The notes: generated by a model from the letters alone, not told the origin. Numbered from the stretch's first letter, positions 6,444 to 15,765 are shown. The stretch is DNA of 64,000 nt from Rhodocyclaceae bacterium (GCA_030681195.1 JAUXXJ010000046.1:104252-168251), one strand, 5' to 3'. A program made the numbers and translations.

Positions 6444-6473
6444 ACTAGGGATATTCACGGGGAAGCTCTGGCC

Positions 6474-6498
6474 GCCGTCCCGCCCGCGTCGACTTTTG
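6474..6498 (+). repeat. Variant dispersed element at the 3' end of the pilus gene
   Basis: GCCGTCCCGCCCGCGTCGAC then TTTTGG, with three changes from consensus. It lies against the stop codon (6500-6502) of the minus-strand pilus protein and closes the right edge of the TA island. Confidence 0.6.
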
Positions 6499-6499
6499 G

Positions 6500-8692
6500 T
6501 TAGCGCACGACCTCGCTCCATCCGGTTCTTTTTGTTGACACGACCCCCAGCGTCCTGACAGTGTTTGGATCGACACCATTGACGCAGGCGAATCCGGATG
6601 CCCAGTCGTCTCCGCTGGTTATGCCATACAGGCTGAAGCTCATGCTGCCGGGTCCCCTGAAGAGGGCGCATACCCCACCGCAGATGTCCGCGTTGTTGAG
6701 ATAGACCGGGCGGGACACGATCATGCTGGTACCCGATCCCGAAACGGCGGCGGTGCGCGCCAACATGGACGAGCCGCTGGCGACTGTCTGGCTGGGTGTC
6801 ACGGTATATGTGTTCCCCGAGAGGACGGCGGTGATTCGCGTATCCGGCTTGACCTTGGTGCCAATCACGGCATCGCCTGCGTACAGGGCGGAGCCTGATG
6901 ACACGGTCAGGGTCGCCGTGTTGGGATCGATGATGTCCGGGGCGATGCCGCCGGTAATGGAATTATGGGAGAGCGATCCGTTACCGGAAACAATGGCCAG
7001 CGCGGTGCCGGGCAAGGGGTCATAATTCGGCGAGTCAATGCCCGCTCCACTATAAGTGACGGCCGTATTGCCCGACTGCATCGCCGTAGTCGTGGTGATC
7101 GGTGTGGTGACTTGCGCGGGCAGCAGATAGTCTCCGGCGCCGCCCGTGCCCGCCGTGCCGCCGGTCACTTCGCTGGTGATACGGCTCACCGTCTGGCCGG
7201 CAAGGGCCCCGCTGATGATCGTGTCGCCGACGCCGATGGCACCGGTCAATCCGGTACTCTTCACATTGAGGACGAGGCTCCGGATGGTCAGGGCCACCGT
7301 ATTGCTTGCCGGCGGTGGCGCGCTTCCCACGGTTTGGCTGTTGTTGACCGTGTAGGTTCCCGTTCCACCGGTACCGGTGCCAAATGCGGCAATCACGGTG
7401 CCAGTGGTCACCCCTGTGCCGGAAACACTGTCGCCAATCCGGATCACGCCGTCATTCGTCACGCTCGTCACGGTCAGTGTGGTACCGGAAATATAGCCAT
7501 TGACCGCCGCTCCCACCGTTGCCTGAAAGCTGGCACCGCTGTTGGCAAGCACCGTTCCCATGGCCCCGGTATAGCTCGTGGGATAGAAGGCGTTGTTGTA
7601 GGCATACCAGATTTGCGAATAGATGTTGTCGGGAGGCGTGCCCTGGGTGCTTTGCATCTCAACCTGAAAGCGCAGGGGTACGGAGCCCAAGCTGACGCCG
7701 CTCAGCACGTTGTTTTGCGGGGCCGAGGAAAAACCGTACAACAACATGTTCGACCCCGCGGCTCGATTGGGATTCGCCGAACCATTGGCCTGCGCGCAGT
7801 TCCATCCCGTCGTCACGGAACCGCTGGTTCCGGTGCTGTTGGCGGTTCTGTTGCCGCCGGTATCCGCCGCATAGGTTCCTGTCCGTGAGACGCTGCCGCC
7901 GGTTGGAGGAGCCAACAGCACGCCAACCTGGACATAGTTGCGGTTGGCATTGATGCCACCACTGGTGGTCGTGAAGGTCTGCCCGATCTGGTATATGCCG
8001 GGGGTCAGATTGATGTCGGAGAAGATGCCCATGCCGCTCATGGCATTTGTCCCCGTCATTTGAATGTTCCAGCCGTCATTTGACGGCGTGCAGATCTGGG
8101 TGCCGCCGGTGCCCGTGATCTGACAGCTTCCGATCAACGCGTTCGACGTAAAACTGTCGGCACAGGCGGCGACGGGCTTGGCGCGGTAGGCCAGGTTGGT
8201 GAACACGCCCTGATTGTCAACGGTGGTGGTCAGGGCCAGCGATGGATCGTAACCGCAGGACGCAGTCCCCTGTGAATTTACCGATGAGACCTTGATTTTG
8301 ATGCTGCGTTCGGCTGCATCCACGGTGCCCCTGACGGTAACATCGCACTCGCCACAAGGCGCTACTCCGGCACATGTCGCCTCGGTGATGGCGACCGTGC
8401 CCGATCCCAGCGTGAAGCTGCTGCCCTGCAAACCCGTGCAGGTTGCCGCCGCATAGTTGCCCGCAACATTTGCGGATTCGATGGTCGCCTTGGCGATCTC
8501 CACGCCGCTTTCGGCAAGGAAAAATGCCGCCGTGCTATCGCCCTGCGCCACATTGGAGAGGCTGGTATTGCCGATGATGTCGTAGGTTTTGCTGAGCCCG
8601 AAAATGACCGCGACGATCAGGATGATTGCCGCCATGATGCTTATGATGCCGCGCTGGCGATGGCGGGAGGGGCGGGGAGGCGTGAGGCTCAT
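6500..8692 (-). CDS. Large PilX/MshP-like pilus assembly protein with adhesin-type repeats
   Basis: 730 residues. A basic leader [20 protein letters not shown] at residues 10-29 leads into a single N-terminal hydrophobic helix, and [20 protein letters not shown] (about 55-74) is the PilX-type minor pilin helix. The rest is Gly/Ser/Thr-rich and exported. Three diverged repeats of a beta-rich unit lie at about 399-457 ([20 protein letters not shown]...GTGTYTV), 470-535 and 594-650 ([19 protein letters not shown]...NTYTV), a unit also common in phage tail and surface adhesins. The position after mshO fits mshP/mshQ. It probably acts at the pilus tip or primes assembly; the adhesin role is inferred. 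Confidence 0.7.
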   Translation of the reverse strand: MSLTPPRPSRHRQRGIISIMAAIILIVAVIFGLSKTYDIIGNTSLSNVAQGDSTAAFFLAESGVEIAKATIESANVAGNYAAATCTGLQGSSFTLGSGTVAITEATCAGVAPCGECDVTVRGTVDAAERSIKIKVSSVNSQGTASCGYDPSLALTTTVDNQGVFTNLAYRAKPVAACADSFTSNALIGSCQITGTGGTQICTPSNDGWNIQMTGTNAMSGMGIFSDINLTPGIYQIGQTFTTTSGGINANRNYVQVGVLLAPPTGGSVSRTGTYAADTGGNRTANSTGTSGSVTTGWNCAQANGSANPNRAAGSNMLLYGFSSAPQNNVLSGVSLGSVPLRFQVEMQSTQGTPPDNIYSQIWYAYNNAFYPTSYTGAMGTVLANSGASFQATVGAAVNGYISGTTLTVTSVTNDGVIRIGDSVSGTGVTTGTVIAAFGTGTGGTGTYTVNNSQTVGSAPPPASNTVALTIRSLVLNVKSTGLTGAIGVGDTIISGALAGQTVSRITSEVTGGTAGTGGAGDYLLPAQVTTPITTTTAMQSGNTAVTYSGAGIDSPNYDPLPGTALAIVSGNGSLSHNSITGGIAPDIIDPNTATLTVSSGSALYAGDAVIGTKVKPDTRITAVLSGNTYTVTPSQTVASGSSMLARTAAVSGSGTSMIVSRPVYLNNADICGGVCALFRGPGSMSFSLYGITSGDDWASGFACVNGVDPNTVRTLGVVSTKRTGWSEVVR

Positions 8693-9258
8693 TGGATTGT
8701 ATTCCTTAAGGCGATGCGCGTTCTCTGTTGTGTTGCGGTACTGATCGGGCTTTTGACGGTCAGCCCGATTTCAACGAAGCGCAGTGCGGCATTGCTGGTT
8801 GTTTCCGCGTTGTTCATGTCCAGAAAGTGCATGCTGAATGCGGTGACATGGTTGCTCAGGACTGCGGTGGTTCCTGCCGGTTTCGTCAGGCTCAGGGCGG
8901 TGCCGCTGAGACTGATGGTGACCGCCTCAACCTGGGTGTTGCAACTGTCTGTATCCGTGCTGCCGGTGATCGGTCGTTGAAAGGTGAATGTGGTGGCAGG
9001 ATTGGCCAGGGTGCCGGTGCAGAAGGCGGTACCGACCCATTTGGCCTCGCGAATTTCGCGTTCCAGCCGTTCCAGAATGTAGCGTGCCTCGGCCGTTTTT
9101 TCATGGCTGGCATTGACCATGCGCGAGGTGTCGAAGCTGTCGTAGATCATGGAGACGCCGACGGCGCCGAGCAAGCCCAGCAGTACGATGGAGATGATCA
9201 ACTCGATCAGCGTGAAGCCGCGCGCGCCGGGGCCGGGTTGTTTGTATGGGGCCTGCAT
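8689..9258 (-). CDS. mshO: MSHA minor pilin MshO-like (prepilin)
   Basis: 189 residues from ATG 9258. The prepilin motif is [20 protein letters not shown]: cleavage after the Gly, methylated Phe+1 and Glu+5, then the assembly helix. The body carries [20 protein letters not shown] and a cysteine pair, as in MshO/PilW-type pseudopilins. A 4-base overlap with the next gene and 2 bases to the preceding one show an operon mshA-C-D-O-P. The start was taken at the prepilin leader; the longer open frame upstream belongs to the shadow of mshD. Confidence 0.75.
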   Translation of the reverse strand: MQAPYKQPGPGARGFTLIELIISIVLLGLLGAVGVSMIYDSFDTSRMVNASHEKTAEARYILERLEREIREAKWVGTAFCTGTLANPATTFTFQRPITGSTDTDSCNTQVEAVTISLSGTALSLTKPAGTTAVLSNHVTAFSMHFLDMNNAETTSNAALRFVEIGLTVKSPISTATQQRTRIALRNTIQ

Positions 9259-9260
9259 GG

Positions 9261-9677
9261 CTATGATCCGACCAGCAAAAGGGTCAGCGGTGGGAGTGTG
9301 TCGCCGCCGGGGGTGTTGACCGATATGGTGACCAGTTTGCATTGGGCGCCGGCCGGGCAGCCTGTTCCCGTGTAAGGACTGGTTGTGGTGACCGCCGGAA
9401 CCGAGAACCCGCTGAATGCCGGCAGTGTTCCACTTGGGCAGGCAGGGGTGAAGTTGGAAAAGTCGGCGGTGGCGCGACGGGTTGCCAGCACCTGCTCGGC
9501 ACATTCCTGCATCAGCTTGATGCCCGTTTGCAGGTCTCTGTTGTCATCTTCGCCGTGGAAGATGTTGCCTGACAGGGTCGCGATGGAGGCGGCCGCGATG
9601 CTGAGCAGGACGAGCACGATGATGGATTCAACGAGGGTGAATCCGCGGGATCGGGTGGGGGGTAGGTTGTTATGCAT
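9261..9677 (-). CDS. mshD: MSHA minor pilin MshD-like (prepilin)
   Basis: 138 residues. RSRGFTLVESIIVLVLLSIA is a type IV prepilin signal (Gly-1, Phe+1, Glu+5). A CAEQVLATRR segment follows, as in MshD/PilV-type minor pilins, and then a Cys-bounded C-terminal loop (ACPSG...CPAGAQC). Residues RRATADFS at about 66-73 are encoded by a variant of the dispersed element. The start overlaps the mshC stop by one base. It is likely part of the MSHA tip or initiation complex. Confidence 0.75.
   Translation of the reverse strand: MHNNLPPTRSRGFTLVESIIVLVLLSIAAASIATLSGNIFHGEDDNRDLQTGIKLMQECAEQVLATRRATADFSNFTPACPSGTLPAFSGFSVPAVTTTSPYTGTGCPAGAQCKLVTISVNTPGGDTLPPLTLLLVGS
9457..9482 (-). repeat. Dispersed element variant inside mshD
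   Basis: The plus strand reads GAAAAGTCGGCGGTGGCGCG then ACGG, about 22 of 25 positions identical to the element. On the coding strand it is read RRATADF, a third reading frame (the consensus would give RRPASADF). Confidence 0.5.
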
Positions 9678-10135
9678 CAGGGAGTGACCGTTACAAAGCC
9701 GGTGAGTGCCGCCACGCTGATGGTTTTGCTGCTGCCATCAATGGACAGTGTATAGGTGGCCGCAGCGGTTGGCTGGCCCAGGGTGCTGAAATGTACGCTG
9801 GTGGTGCCGCTCAGCGCGAGGCCTTTTTCGAGCGAACCGCTGAGAACCACGGGCGTGCAGACATTGCTCGCGTTGCAGCTCTTGGCGGTGTAGGTGATGT
9901 TGGTGCCATTGGGTGTTTCAAACAGCATCCGCTGGCCGGTGGTGTAGGCCAGTGTTTGCACCTGCCGGATGTCGCTGGCCATTCTCTCGGCCTGGGCGGG
10001 GAGGGTGAGTTCCGCAGGTGAAGCATTGAAAGTCGCATAAGCAGCAAGAATGCCCAGCACCACAATCACGATGATCAGCTCGATGAGTGTGAATCCTTTG
10101 ATGTGCCGATGCGGTAAAGCTTTCACCATGGCCAT
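9677..10135 (-). CDS. mshC: MSHA minor pilin MshC-like (prepilin)
   Basis: 152 residues. [20 protein letters not shown] is the prepilin peptidase site and hydrophobic helix. The region PAQAERMASDIRQVQTLAYT resembles the alpha-1C segment of FimT/GspH-type pseudopilins, and the tail is beta-rich with a Cys pair (KSCNASNVC). The start may be ATG 10135 or ATG 10129; no clear ribosome site separates them. It lies downstream of the major pilin across a possible attenuator (10155-10220). Confidence 0.75.
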   Translation of the reverse strand: MAMVKALPHRHIKGFTLIELIIVIVVLGILAAYATFNASPAELTLPAQAERMASDIRQVQTLAYTTGQRMLFETPNGTNITYTAKSCNASNVCTPVVLSGSLEKGLALSGTTSVHFSTLGQPTAAATYTLSIDGSSKTISVAALTGFVTVTP

Positions 10136-10154
10136 TGAATGCTTTGTATGTGTA

Positions 10155-10220
10155 CAGTTTCAGGAATAAAAAACGACGAAGCGCTATAGCGAGGACAGCC
10201 CCAGTTAACTGGGGTCTGTC
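10155..10220 (-). terminator. Possible attenuator/terminator between mshA and mshC
   Basis: On the minus strand, GACAGA-CCCCAGTTAACTGGGG-CTGTC (10194-10220) forms a strong hairpin with a perfect 16-base palindrome at 10199-10214. It is followed by CGCTATAGCG and then TTTTTT, about 25 bases further on. This arrangement would allow high pilin and low minor-pilin expression. The GGGGACAGACCCC flank is also a common intergenic repeat type, so it could be repeat-derived. Confidence 0.45.
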
Positions 10221-10252
10221 CCCTATTTACCTTCTATTTGCCGATTGTTTTG

Positions 10253-10618
10253 TTAGGTGCAGCTTGCTGCTGACGTTCTTACACCTACGACGGAAGAACT
10301 GGCAGCACCATCAACAGTGACAACACAGCCCGTCACATCACCAACAGCAGTTCCAGTCAGCCCAGCTCCGGTCATCCCAGCCGCATTACATCCGGCTGAT
10401 ACGACAGCACCGGTAAGCTTGCCTTCGCACCTGGCATAGTTTGTTCCCGCCCAAGAGGCGAGCGCTCCTGCAGTACCATCCGCGACCCCCTTCTTTGCGT
10501 CGTCACTTAAGTTGGCAAAGTTGGGAATCGCCACGGCGGCCAGAATGCCGATGATGACGATGACGATGACGAGTTCGATCAGGGTGAAGCCGGTTTGTTT
10601 GCGTTGAATATTGCGCAT
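10253..10618 (-). CDS. mshA: MSHA-type major pilin
   Basis: A 121-residue prepilin from ATG 10618, which has a near-perfect AGGAGG ribosome site 7 bases upstream, a strength that suits a major subunit. QTGFTLIELVIVIVIIGILA is a textbook type IVa N-terminus; AVAIPNFANLSDDAKKGVAD continues the helix. The C-terminal domain is Gly/Ala/Ser/Thr-rich with four cysteines (Cys in YARCEGK, AGCNAAG, TGCVV and the final SCT). It is the first gene of the leftward pilin operon. A short hairpin (10657-10673) lies in the untranslated leader. Confidence 0.85.
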   Translation of the reverse strand: MRNIQRKQTGFTLIELVIVIVIIGILAAVAIPNFANLSDDAKKGVADGTAGALASWAGTNYARCEGKLTGAVVSAGCNAAGMTGAGLTGTAVGDVTGCVVTVDGAASSSVVGVRTSAASCT

Positions 10619-11004
10619 TGTGATACCTCCTAGAGACGTTAAGGAATTCGAGCCGCAGCCCGTCAAGACGGCTCTCTGTACCGCAGTACATCTTGCTTAT
10701 GGTCAAGGCGAGAACGCATCTTTGAAGCTTCATCATGGCATAAATTAATCGAAGTGTCTAATGAAATCGAGTCACAGAGTTAAGCGGTTTTTTGTTTTCA
10801 ATTCCTTGCCTTGATGGGAGGGTTGTTGTGTATTCTGAGAGCATATCTCTTGCGGTTTCAGTGTTGCGATGTGTGGGCTAGTACTTTATGGTTAGTCATT
10901 TGTCCGTCGGTCTGGGAAATTTTCATATTGAGCTTGCATGAGTTGCAATTCCCGGTTTATATTGCGTGCCGCCTGTCTTAAAACATGATCGCCAATCAAG
11001 CACA
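10619..11004. other. Divergent intergenic region between mshA and mshI
   Basis: About 385 bases without a convincing gene. It holds the mshA ribosome site and leader hairpin on the left and the mshI promoter (10934-10962) on the right. I see no clear sigma-70 or sigma-54 promoter for mshA. TTGACC at about 10710 on the minus strand is a weak -35 candidate. Confidence 0.5.
10934..10962 (+). promoter_or_regulatory. Putative sigma-70 promoter of mshI-N
   Basis: TTGCAT (10934-10939), 17-base spacer, TTATAT (10957-10962), about 42 bases before the mshI start at 11005. Confidence 0.45.
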
Positions 11005-11964
11005 ATGTCATTCATAAATCGAATCCTTAAACCTGGTGGCAAGCAGGGCTGGTGTGCCGTTGAGGCGTCGCCGGATGGCCTCTTTGGCGTTTCGGTCGCG
11101 GCCCCAGCGCAGCCTGGCGGCAAGCCGGTCGTGGTGGCTTGTGCGCATGTGGCAGATACGCCGCTCGATGCGCAATCGCTGACCAGCCTCGCGACAGCGA
11201 TGGACGTGGAGGGGGCGACATGGACAGTCCCCCTGGATCGCAAGTCCTACAGTATTCTGGTGGTTGAGGAGCCGGCGGTTCGCGCGGACGAGATGGAGCA
11301 AAGCGTGCGCTGGGCAATCAGCACGATGATCGATTTTCCGATCAATGACGCTGCCGTTTCCTGGATGCGCATACCGACTGACAAGCTTTTGCCGAATCGC
11401 CCGCCGCACATCTATGTCGTGGCCACCCGGCGCGAGCTCGTTGAGCAGCATCGCCAGATATTCAAGCAGGCCAAGCTTCATTTGGGCGCTATTGATGTCC
11501 AGGAAACGGCACATCGCAATATGGCTGCCTTGCTGGCAAAATCGGGCGAAGGTGTGGCGATGCTCTCGGTGGGCAAGCGTGGGGTGCAATTCACCATTAC
11601 TTTTCAGGGGGAGCTGTATCTGGATCGTAATGTGGATGAGATGGTTTTTGGCAATGGCGCGGATGATGATGCCGTTCTCGACCGGGCGCGTGAGCGTGTG
11701 GTGCTGCAGGTGCAGAGATCGCTCGACTTTGTGGGGCGCACGCTGCCTTTTATCGATATTGGTCGCGTGGTATTGGCGCCCATGCCGGGCGAGACGCAGT
11801 TGCTGGAGCGAATTGCAGAAAACCTGCCTGTGGCGGTTGAGGCGTTGAATCTCGGTTCGATATTTGACCTTTCGCGCACCCCGACGTTGTTGGGTGAGGC
11901 CAGTCAGGCCGGTTATTTCGTGGCCCTGGGTTCGGCGCTGCGCTTTATGAGTACAACAGCATGA
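11005..11964 (+). CDS. mshI: MSHA biogenesis protein MshI (PilM-like actin-fold)
   Basis: 319 residues from ATG 11005 (MSFINRILKPGGKQGWCAVE); a GTG at 10966 would extend it but lies next to the -10 box. The sequence follows the MshI/PilM pattern: early GWCAVEASPDGLFGVSV strand pair, EMEQSVRWAISTMIDFPIND (the 'A..W....L...P..D' segment) and IDVQETAHRNMAALLAKSGE. It is a cytoplasmic protein that links the PilN/PilO-like inner-membrane subunits to the assembly ATPase. It overlaps the next gene by 4 bases (ATGA), starting a six- to seven-gene operon. Confidence 0.75.
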   Translation: MSFINRILKPGGKQGWCAVEASPDGLFGVSVAAPAQPGGKPVVVACAHVADTPLDAQSLTSLATAMDVEGATWTVPLDRKSYSILVVEEPAVRADEMEQSVRWAISTMIDFPINDAAVSWMRIPTDKLLPNRPPHIYVVATRRELVEQHRQIFKQAKLHLGAIDVQETAHRNMAALLAKSGEGVAMLSVGKRGVQFTITFQGELYLDRNVDEMVFGNGADDDAVLDRARERVVLQVQRSLDFVGRTLPFIDIGRVVLAPMPGETQLLERIAENLPVAVEALNLGSIFDLSRTPTLLGEASQAGYFVALGSALRFMSTTA

Positions 11965-12536
11965 GCCAACAACTCAATCTATTATCTGACGATCGGCAGG
12001 GTGTCGGTCCTGTGGCGGTTGCCTTGGTGGTGTGGGCGCTTGTAGTCCTTGGACTTTTTTCGCTCTGGGGGGTGAATCAGTTCCGTCTGGCTGGAGCGCG
12101 TGAGGCAGAGGCAGTTGCAGCGCGCGAGCTGACGGAGGCACGTGCGGTGATCACGCAGCGCGAGGATCGCAGCAAGGCCTTGGTCGCGGAGATTGAAGCC
12201 CTGAAGCCGGTATCTGATGCTGCGCGCCAGTTGTTGGCTTTGGCGGATGGGCTGGGCAAAACACAGGGTTATGCGGAATATTTTTCCGTGATGGCTGGCG
12301 CGGTGGAGCCCAATCTGTGGCTCACAGACGTTGATATTGGGCAGGCTGGCAAAACAGTCAGGGTGGAGGGTTATGCGCTTGATAATGGTGCCATCATGCG
12401 CTTTGGTCACAACCTGAATGCAGTGTTTGCCGAGCGCGGCCTCAAGTTTGTTTCACTTGAGATGCAACCGCAAACTTTTGGTGACAAGGCAGCGGAAACG
12501 CCGCCTGTCAATGCAACAAAGTTTGTTTTCAAATAA
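11961..12536 (+). CDS. PilN-like MSHA inner-membrane subunit
   Basis: 191 residues. The short cytoplasmic N-terminus MSQQLNLLSDDRQGVGPVAV has the 'NLL' PilN-type motif that binds the actin-fold partner. A single membrane helix at about 18-40, a coiled-coil segment (REAEAVAARELTEARAVITQ) and a periplasmic ferredoxin-like domain (LWLTDVDIGQAG...VRVEGYALD) follow. In Shewanella-type loci this position is called mshI2. It lies between mshI (4-base overlap) and mshJ (25-base gap). Confidence 0.7.
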   Translation: MSQQLNLLSDDRQGVGPVAVALVVWALVVLGLFSLWGVNQFRLAGAREAEAVAARELTEARAVITQREDRSKALVAEIEALKPVSDAARQLLALADGLGKTQGYAEYFSVMAGAVEPNLWLTDVDIGQAGKTVRVEGYALDNGAIMRFGHNLNAVFAERGLKFVSLEMQPQTFGDKAAETPPVNATKFVFK

Positions 12537-12561
12537 GCTGTTTGCCTGGCGGATATAGTCA

Positions 12562-13296
12562 ATGAAACTGTTCAAGCAACTGGTCGATGGTTTTGCTGCA
12601 TTGCGCCTGCGCGACCGGGTGATCGCGATTGCGGCTGTGGCGGCCTGTCTCGGGTTGGGGGGTAATCTGTTGTTGATTAAGCCGCAACTGCTGCAGATCA
12701 ATAAGCTTAAAGCACAGGAGCGTGCGCATATAAGTGAGCTCTCCGGTCTGCAAAAGGCTTTGAACGCTGTTCGAGAAGAAGAGAAAAGCGGGATTGACCC
12801 GCTTCAGGCGCAGCGAGATCAGCTGGAGACGATGCGCGCCGAGATTAGGCAAATTGAAACCTTCCTGGGGGGCGAGGATTCGAGTGTCTCGCAAGTGGGT
12901 ATCTTGGTGCGCAGCCTGATCAAGTCCAATCCAGACTTGACGCTGGTGTCGCTGAAGACCCAGCCGAGCGCCATTTTCTATACACCGCCAGCGCCCCCCC
13001 AACCAAAGGCGGGGGTCGGTAGCGAAATCGATAAGGTACTCGATTCTGTTCGAAAAAATGAAGAGGTCAAGCCGCAACCTTTTGTTCTGGTCAAGAAACC
13101 AATCTACAAGCACGGTGTGGAAGTGAATGTGAAGGGGGGGTATCCCGCTTTGCTTTCCTACATGAAGGAAATGCAAAAGTTTCCCAAGCGCATCTTCTGG
13201 GCTGAAGCAAGATTGGATGCCAAAAAGCATCGTGAAGCAACGCTCAGGTTGGTCGTGTATACCTTGAGCGATCAATCTGTCGCGCCCTTGAACTAA
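12562..13296 (+). CDS. mshJ: MSHA biogenesis protein MshJ (PilO-like)
   Basis: 244 residues with one N-terminal membrane helix (VIAIAAVAACLGLGGNLLLI), a long coiled coil (about 45-110, AHISELSGLQKALNAVREEE) and a periplasmic domain ending LRLVVYTLSDQSVAPLN. The topology and position match MshJ/PilO, which pairs with the PilN-like subunit to form the alignment complex between platform and secretin. The operon continues into mshK 14 bases downstream. Confidence 0.75.
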   Translation: MKLFKQLVDGFAALRLRDRVIAIAAVAACLGLGGNLLLIKPQLLQINKLKAQERAHISELSGLQKALNAVREEEKSGIDPLQAQRDQLETMRAEIRQIETFLGGEDSSVSQVGILVRSLIKSNPDLTLVSLKTQPSAIFYTPPAPPQPKAGVGSEIDKVLDSVRKNEEVKPQPFVLVKKPIYKHGVEVNVKGGYPALLSYMKEMQKFPKRIFWAEARLDAKKHREATLRLVVYTLSDQSVAPLN

Positions 13297-13310
13297 CTCT
13301 GGATGGGGAC

Positions 13311-13777
13311 ATGCATCGCTTGAATATGAAATCTTCCGTAAATAACCACGCTGGACGTAATAGGGCCCTGTATTTGTTGCCATTCCTTGCGGCGCAGTGG
13401 TTGTGGGCAAGCGCGGTGGTGCTGGCCAATGACAAGGATCCTACCGTTCCGCCCGCCGTCTGGCTGGCGGTGCAGCCTTCGGTAGCGGGGGATCAGGTGG
13501 TTCAGACTGGCGATGCCGCGCGGGTCAGGGTTTTGGTGGTGGGCAAGTCGCGTCGTCTTGCGCTGGTCGATGGTCATGTGGTTCAGGCGGGCGATGCCGT
13601 TGGCGATTCAAAAGTAGCGGCAATCGGGGGGGGAAGGTGGTTATGGAAGATGGCGAGAAAACGATCAGCCTGACCCCGAATGTTGAAAAGCGGCCACCAG
13701 CACCGGTGGTATTCAGGAAAAAAGTAGTGATACCGGAGGGCGGCATGCCCTCGTTGCAGACAGGGAGCAAGCAATGA
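13311..13777 (+). pseudogene. mshK: MshK-like protein, frameshifted at a G8 tract
   Basis: The first frame encodes a signal-like N-terminus (LLPFLAAQWLWASAVVLAND), then VPPAVWLAVQPS and RVLVVGKSRRLALVDGHVVQ-AGDAVGDSKVAAIGG, the PilP/MshK-like GSP-C strand pattern. At the run of eight G (13626-13633) the frame slips and ends early at 13671-13673. With one more G the frame continues KVVMEDGEKTISLTPNVEKR, and then PPAPVVFRKKVVIPEGG to a TGA that overlaps the mshL start (ATGA). That gives 155 residues with the proper MshK ending. The tract could be a phase-variable switch, a fixed mutation or a sequencing error. Confidence 0.75.
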
Positions 13778-15765
13778 AATTTACAGCCGATCACGGTTTA
13801 ATGGCGAAGGCATTGGGTCTTGGTTTGGCATTGAGCTTGACGGCTTGTTCGTCGGCCTTTCCGCCGCGCGATACTGCCGCTATCAATGCCATTAATGCCC
13901 AAATGAAGCAGGCCGCCATGCCGAAGGAGAAGCCTGCTCCTGTGCCTGAAGCGGTGACGACATCGCTCTTGCCGCCGCTGAGAAACGATCTTCCCCGGAC
14001 GTCGAAGAAGCAGCTTGAGCAGCGCTTTGATCTGGTGGTGACCGATGCGCCGATTACCCAGGTATTGATGGGGCTGGTGCATGGGACGAAATACAGCATC
14101 ATGGTGAAACCGAAAAACGACATCGCCCGGCCCGTCGGCGCGGCAGTTGCGCCTGGCGCGGATCAGGGCGAGCGCATCACGGTGAATTTGAAAAATGTCA
14201 CGGTCTTCGAAGCCCTCGATTCCATTCGCGAGGTCTACGGCTACGACTACACGCAGGAAGGTAACCGGATTTATGTGTCGCAGCCGGAGCTGCAAACGCG
14301 TTTGTATCAGGTCAATTACATCATCGGTCAACGGCGCGGTGTGAGTGATATTCAGGTGATTGGCGGTGCAACCATTGGTTCCTCGTCCAGTTCCTCGTCG
14401 GGATCAGGTTCGACCAGTGGTGGGGCGTCGGGTTCGTCCGGCACGGGCAGTTTTTCTTCCGTTCAGGCCTCGGGCTTGAGTACGATCGCCAAGTCCGATC
14501 TGTGGGGTGAGGTTGAGGACGTGTTGCGTACTACCCTCGGTTGCCAGATTCCGGGAAATCAGGCTGAGCCTGCGGCGGCTGGTTCGGGTGGTGCTGCGAC
14601 CTCAACTTCATCAACTTCAAGCAATTCTGTAGGGCGTGCTGAATTGACTTTCCGTGGCGATACACCTAAGGGCGCTCGTCAGCGGGGGGTGGATGGCTGT
14701 AGCGACGGTCGCGCCATGTCGGTCAGTCAAATGAGTGGTACGGTGTTGGTCCGCGGCATGCCGCATGAGCATCGCACCATCGAGAAGATGCTCAAGACCT
14801 TGCAGTTGAATATCGAGCGCCAGGTGATCATTGAGGCGAAGATTATTGACGTCGAACTAAATGCAGGATCACAGCAGGGCATCAACTGGTCGAATTTCAG
14901 TCACGGCTTGCATCGCGCTTCGGTGGGGATTACTCCCACTAGCGTCACGATGAATCAACCCAGCACATCTGCGTTCACTGGCGGCATTATCGCGCCTGCT
15001 ACCACACTAGGCGGGGCTTTGGGTACGACCCTGCTTGGTGCGGCGTCAGGTAATGCATTCTCCGCCGGCTTGGGGATTGCCATGCAGTTCCGCAACTTTT
15101 CTGCGCTGGTTAACTTCCTGGAGACCCAGGGCGAAGTGCATGTGCTTTCTAGCCCGCGCATCGCAACGCTCAACAGCCAGAAAGCGGTAATCAAGGTGGG
15201 CACCGAAGAGCCGTTTGTCTCCAGCATCGTGCCGGGTACGTCGGTGGTTGCTGCGGGCGCGGCATCGTCGGTTGCCACGCCCCCGTCACTGAACTATCAG
15301 CCTTTCTTTTCCGGTATCGCGCTGGATGTGACACCGCGCGTGGATGACAAGGGGGATATCACGCTGCATGTGCATGCCATGGTTAACAGCATTCAAGAGA
15401 AGGAAAAGATTGCCAGTCCGGATGCGGGTAGTGTGCGTGTGCCTTTTGCCGTGAATACCATCAATGAAACCGATACGGTCGTCAAGGCCAAGGATGGTCA
15501 GGTGATTGTGATCGGTGGTTTGATGACAGAGCGTGTCAGTGATAATCGCGGCAAGACCCCCGGTTTGGGCGATGTACCAGGTGTCGGTTCGCTATTCAGT
15601 AAAGGCGGGCAGCAAAAATCGAAGCGCGAGCTGGTTATTCTGCTGAAGCCGACTGTGGTGGCCGATGACGCTGTCTGGAATCAGGACATCGTTGCCTCGC
15701 AGGGCCGTATCGAAGCGATCGGTGCCGCAGGCGCTCCACCGGTGCAGCCTGCACCGGCACAATAA
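13774..15765 (+). CDS. mshL: MSHA outer-membrane secretin MshL
   Basis: 663 residues. A lipoprotein signal ends LSLTACSS with the lipid-acceptor Cys25. The N-domains (about 75-180, with FDLVVTDAPITQVLMGLVHG and NLKNVTVFEALDSIREVYGY) are secretin/TonB short N-terminal and STN-like. A low-complexity Ser/Gly linker lies at about 200-225 and a second at 270-285. The secretin core is about 400-640: VHVLSSPRIATLNSQKAVIK, then VIVIGGLMTERVSDNRGKTP-GLGDVPGVGSLF and the final ELVILLKPTVV. It forms the ring through which the MSHA pilus exits. Confidence 0.9.
   Translation: MKFTADHGLMAKALGLGLALSLTACSSAFPPRDTAAINAINAQMKQAAMPKEKPAPVPEAVTTSLLPPLRNDLPRTSKKQLEQRFDLVVTDAPITQVLMGLVHGTKYSIMVKPKNDIARPVGAAVAPGADQGERITVNLKNVTVFEALDSIREVYGYDYTQEGNRIYVSQPELQTRLYQVNYIIGQRRGVSDIQVIGGATIGSSSSSSSGSGSTSGGASGSSGTGSFSSVQASGLSTIAKSDLWGEVEDVLRTTLGCQIPGNQAEPAAAGSGGAATSTSSTSSNSVGRAELTFRGDTPKGARQRGVDGCSDGRAMSVSQMSGTVLVRGMPHEHRTIEKMLKTLQLNIERQVIIEAKIIDVELNAGSQQGINWSNFSHGLHRASVGITPTSVTMNQPSTSAFTGGIIAPATTLGGALGTTLLGAASGNAFSAGLGIAMQFRNFSALVNFLETQGEVHVLSSPRIATLNSQKAVIKVGTEEPFVSSIVPGTSVVAAGAASSVATPPSLNYQPFFSGIALDVTPRVDDKGDITLHVHAMVNSIQEKEKIASPDAGSVRVPFAVNTINETDTVVKAKDGQVIVIGGLMTERVSDNRGKTPGLGDVPGVGSLFSKGGQQKSKRELVILLKPTVVADDAVWNQDIVASQGRIEAIGAAGAPPVQPAPAQ

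Noticed and set aside
10680..10730. TTGACC as -35 of an mshA promoter
   Set aside because: No acceptable -10 at 16-18 bases; left undecided rather than called.
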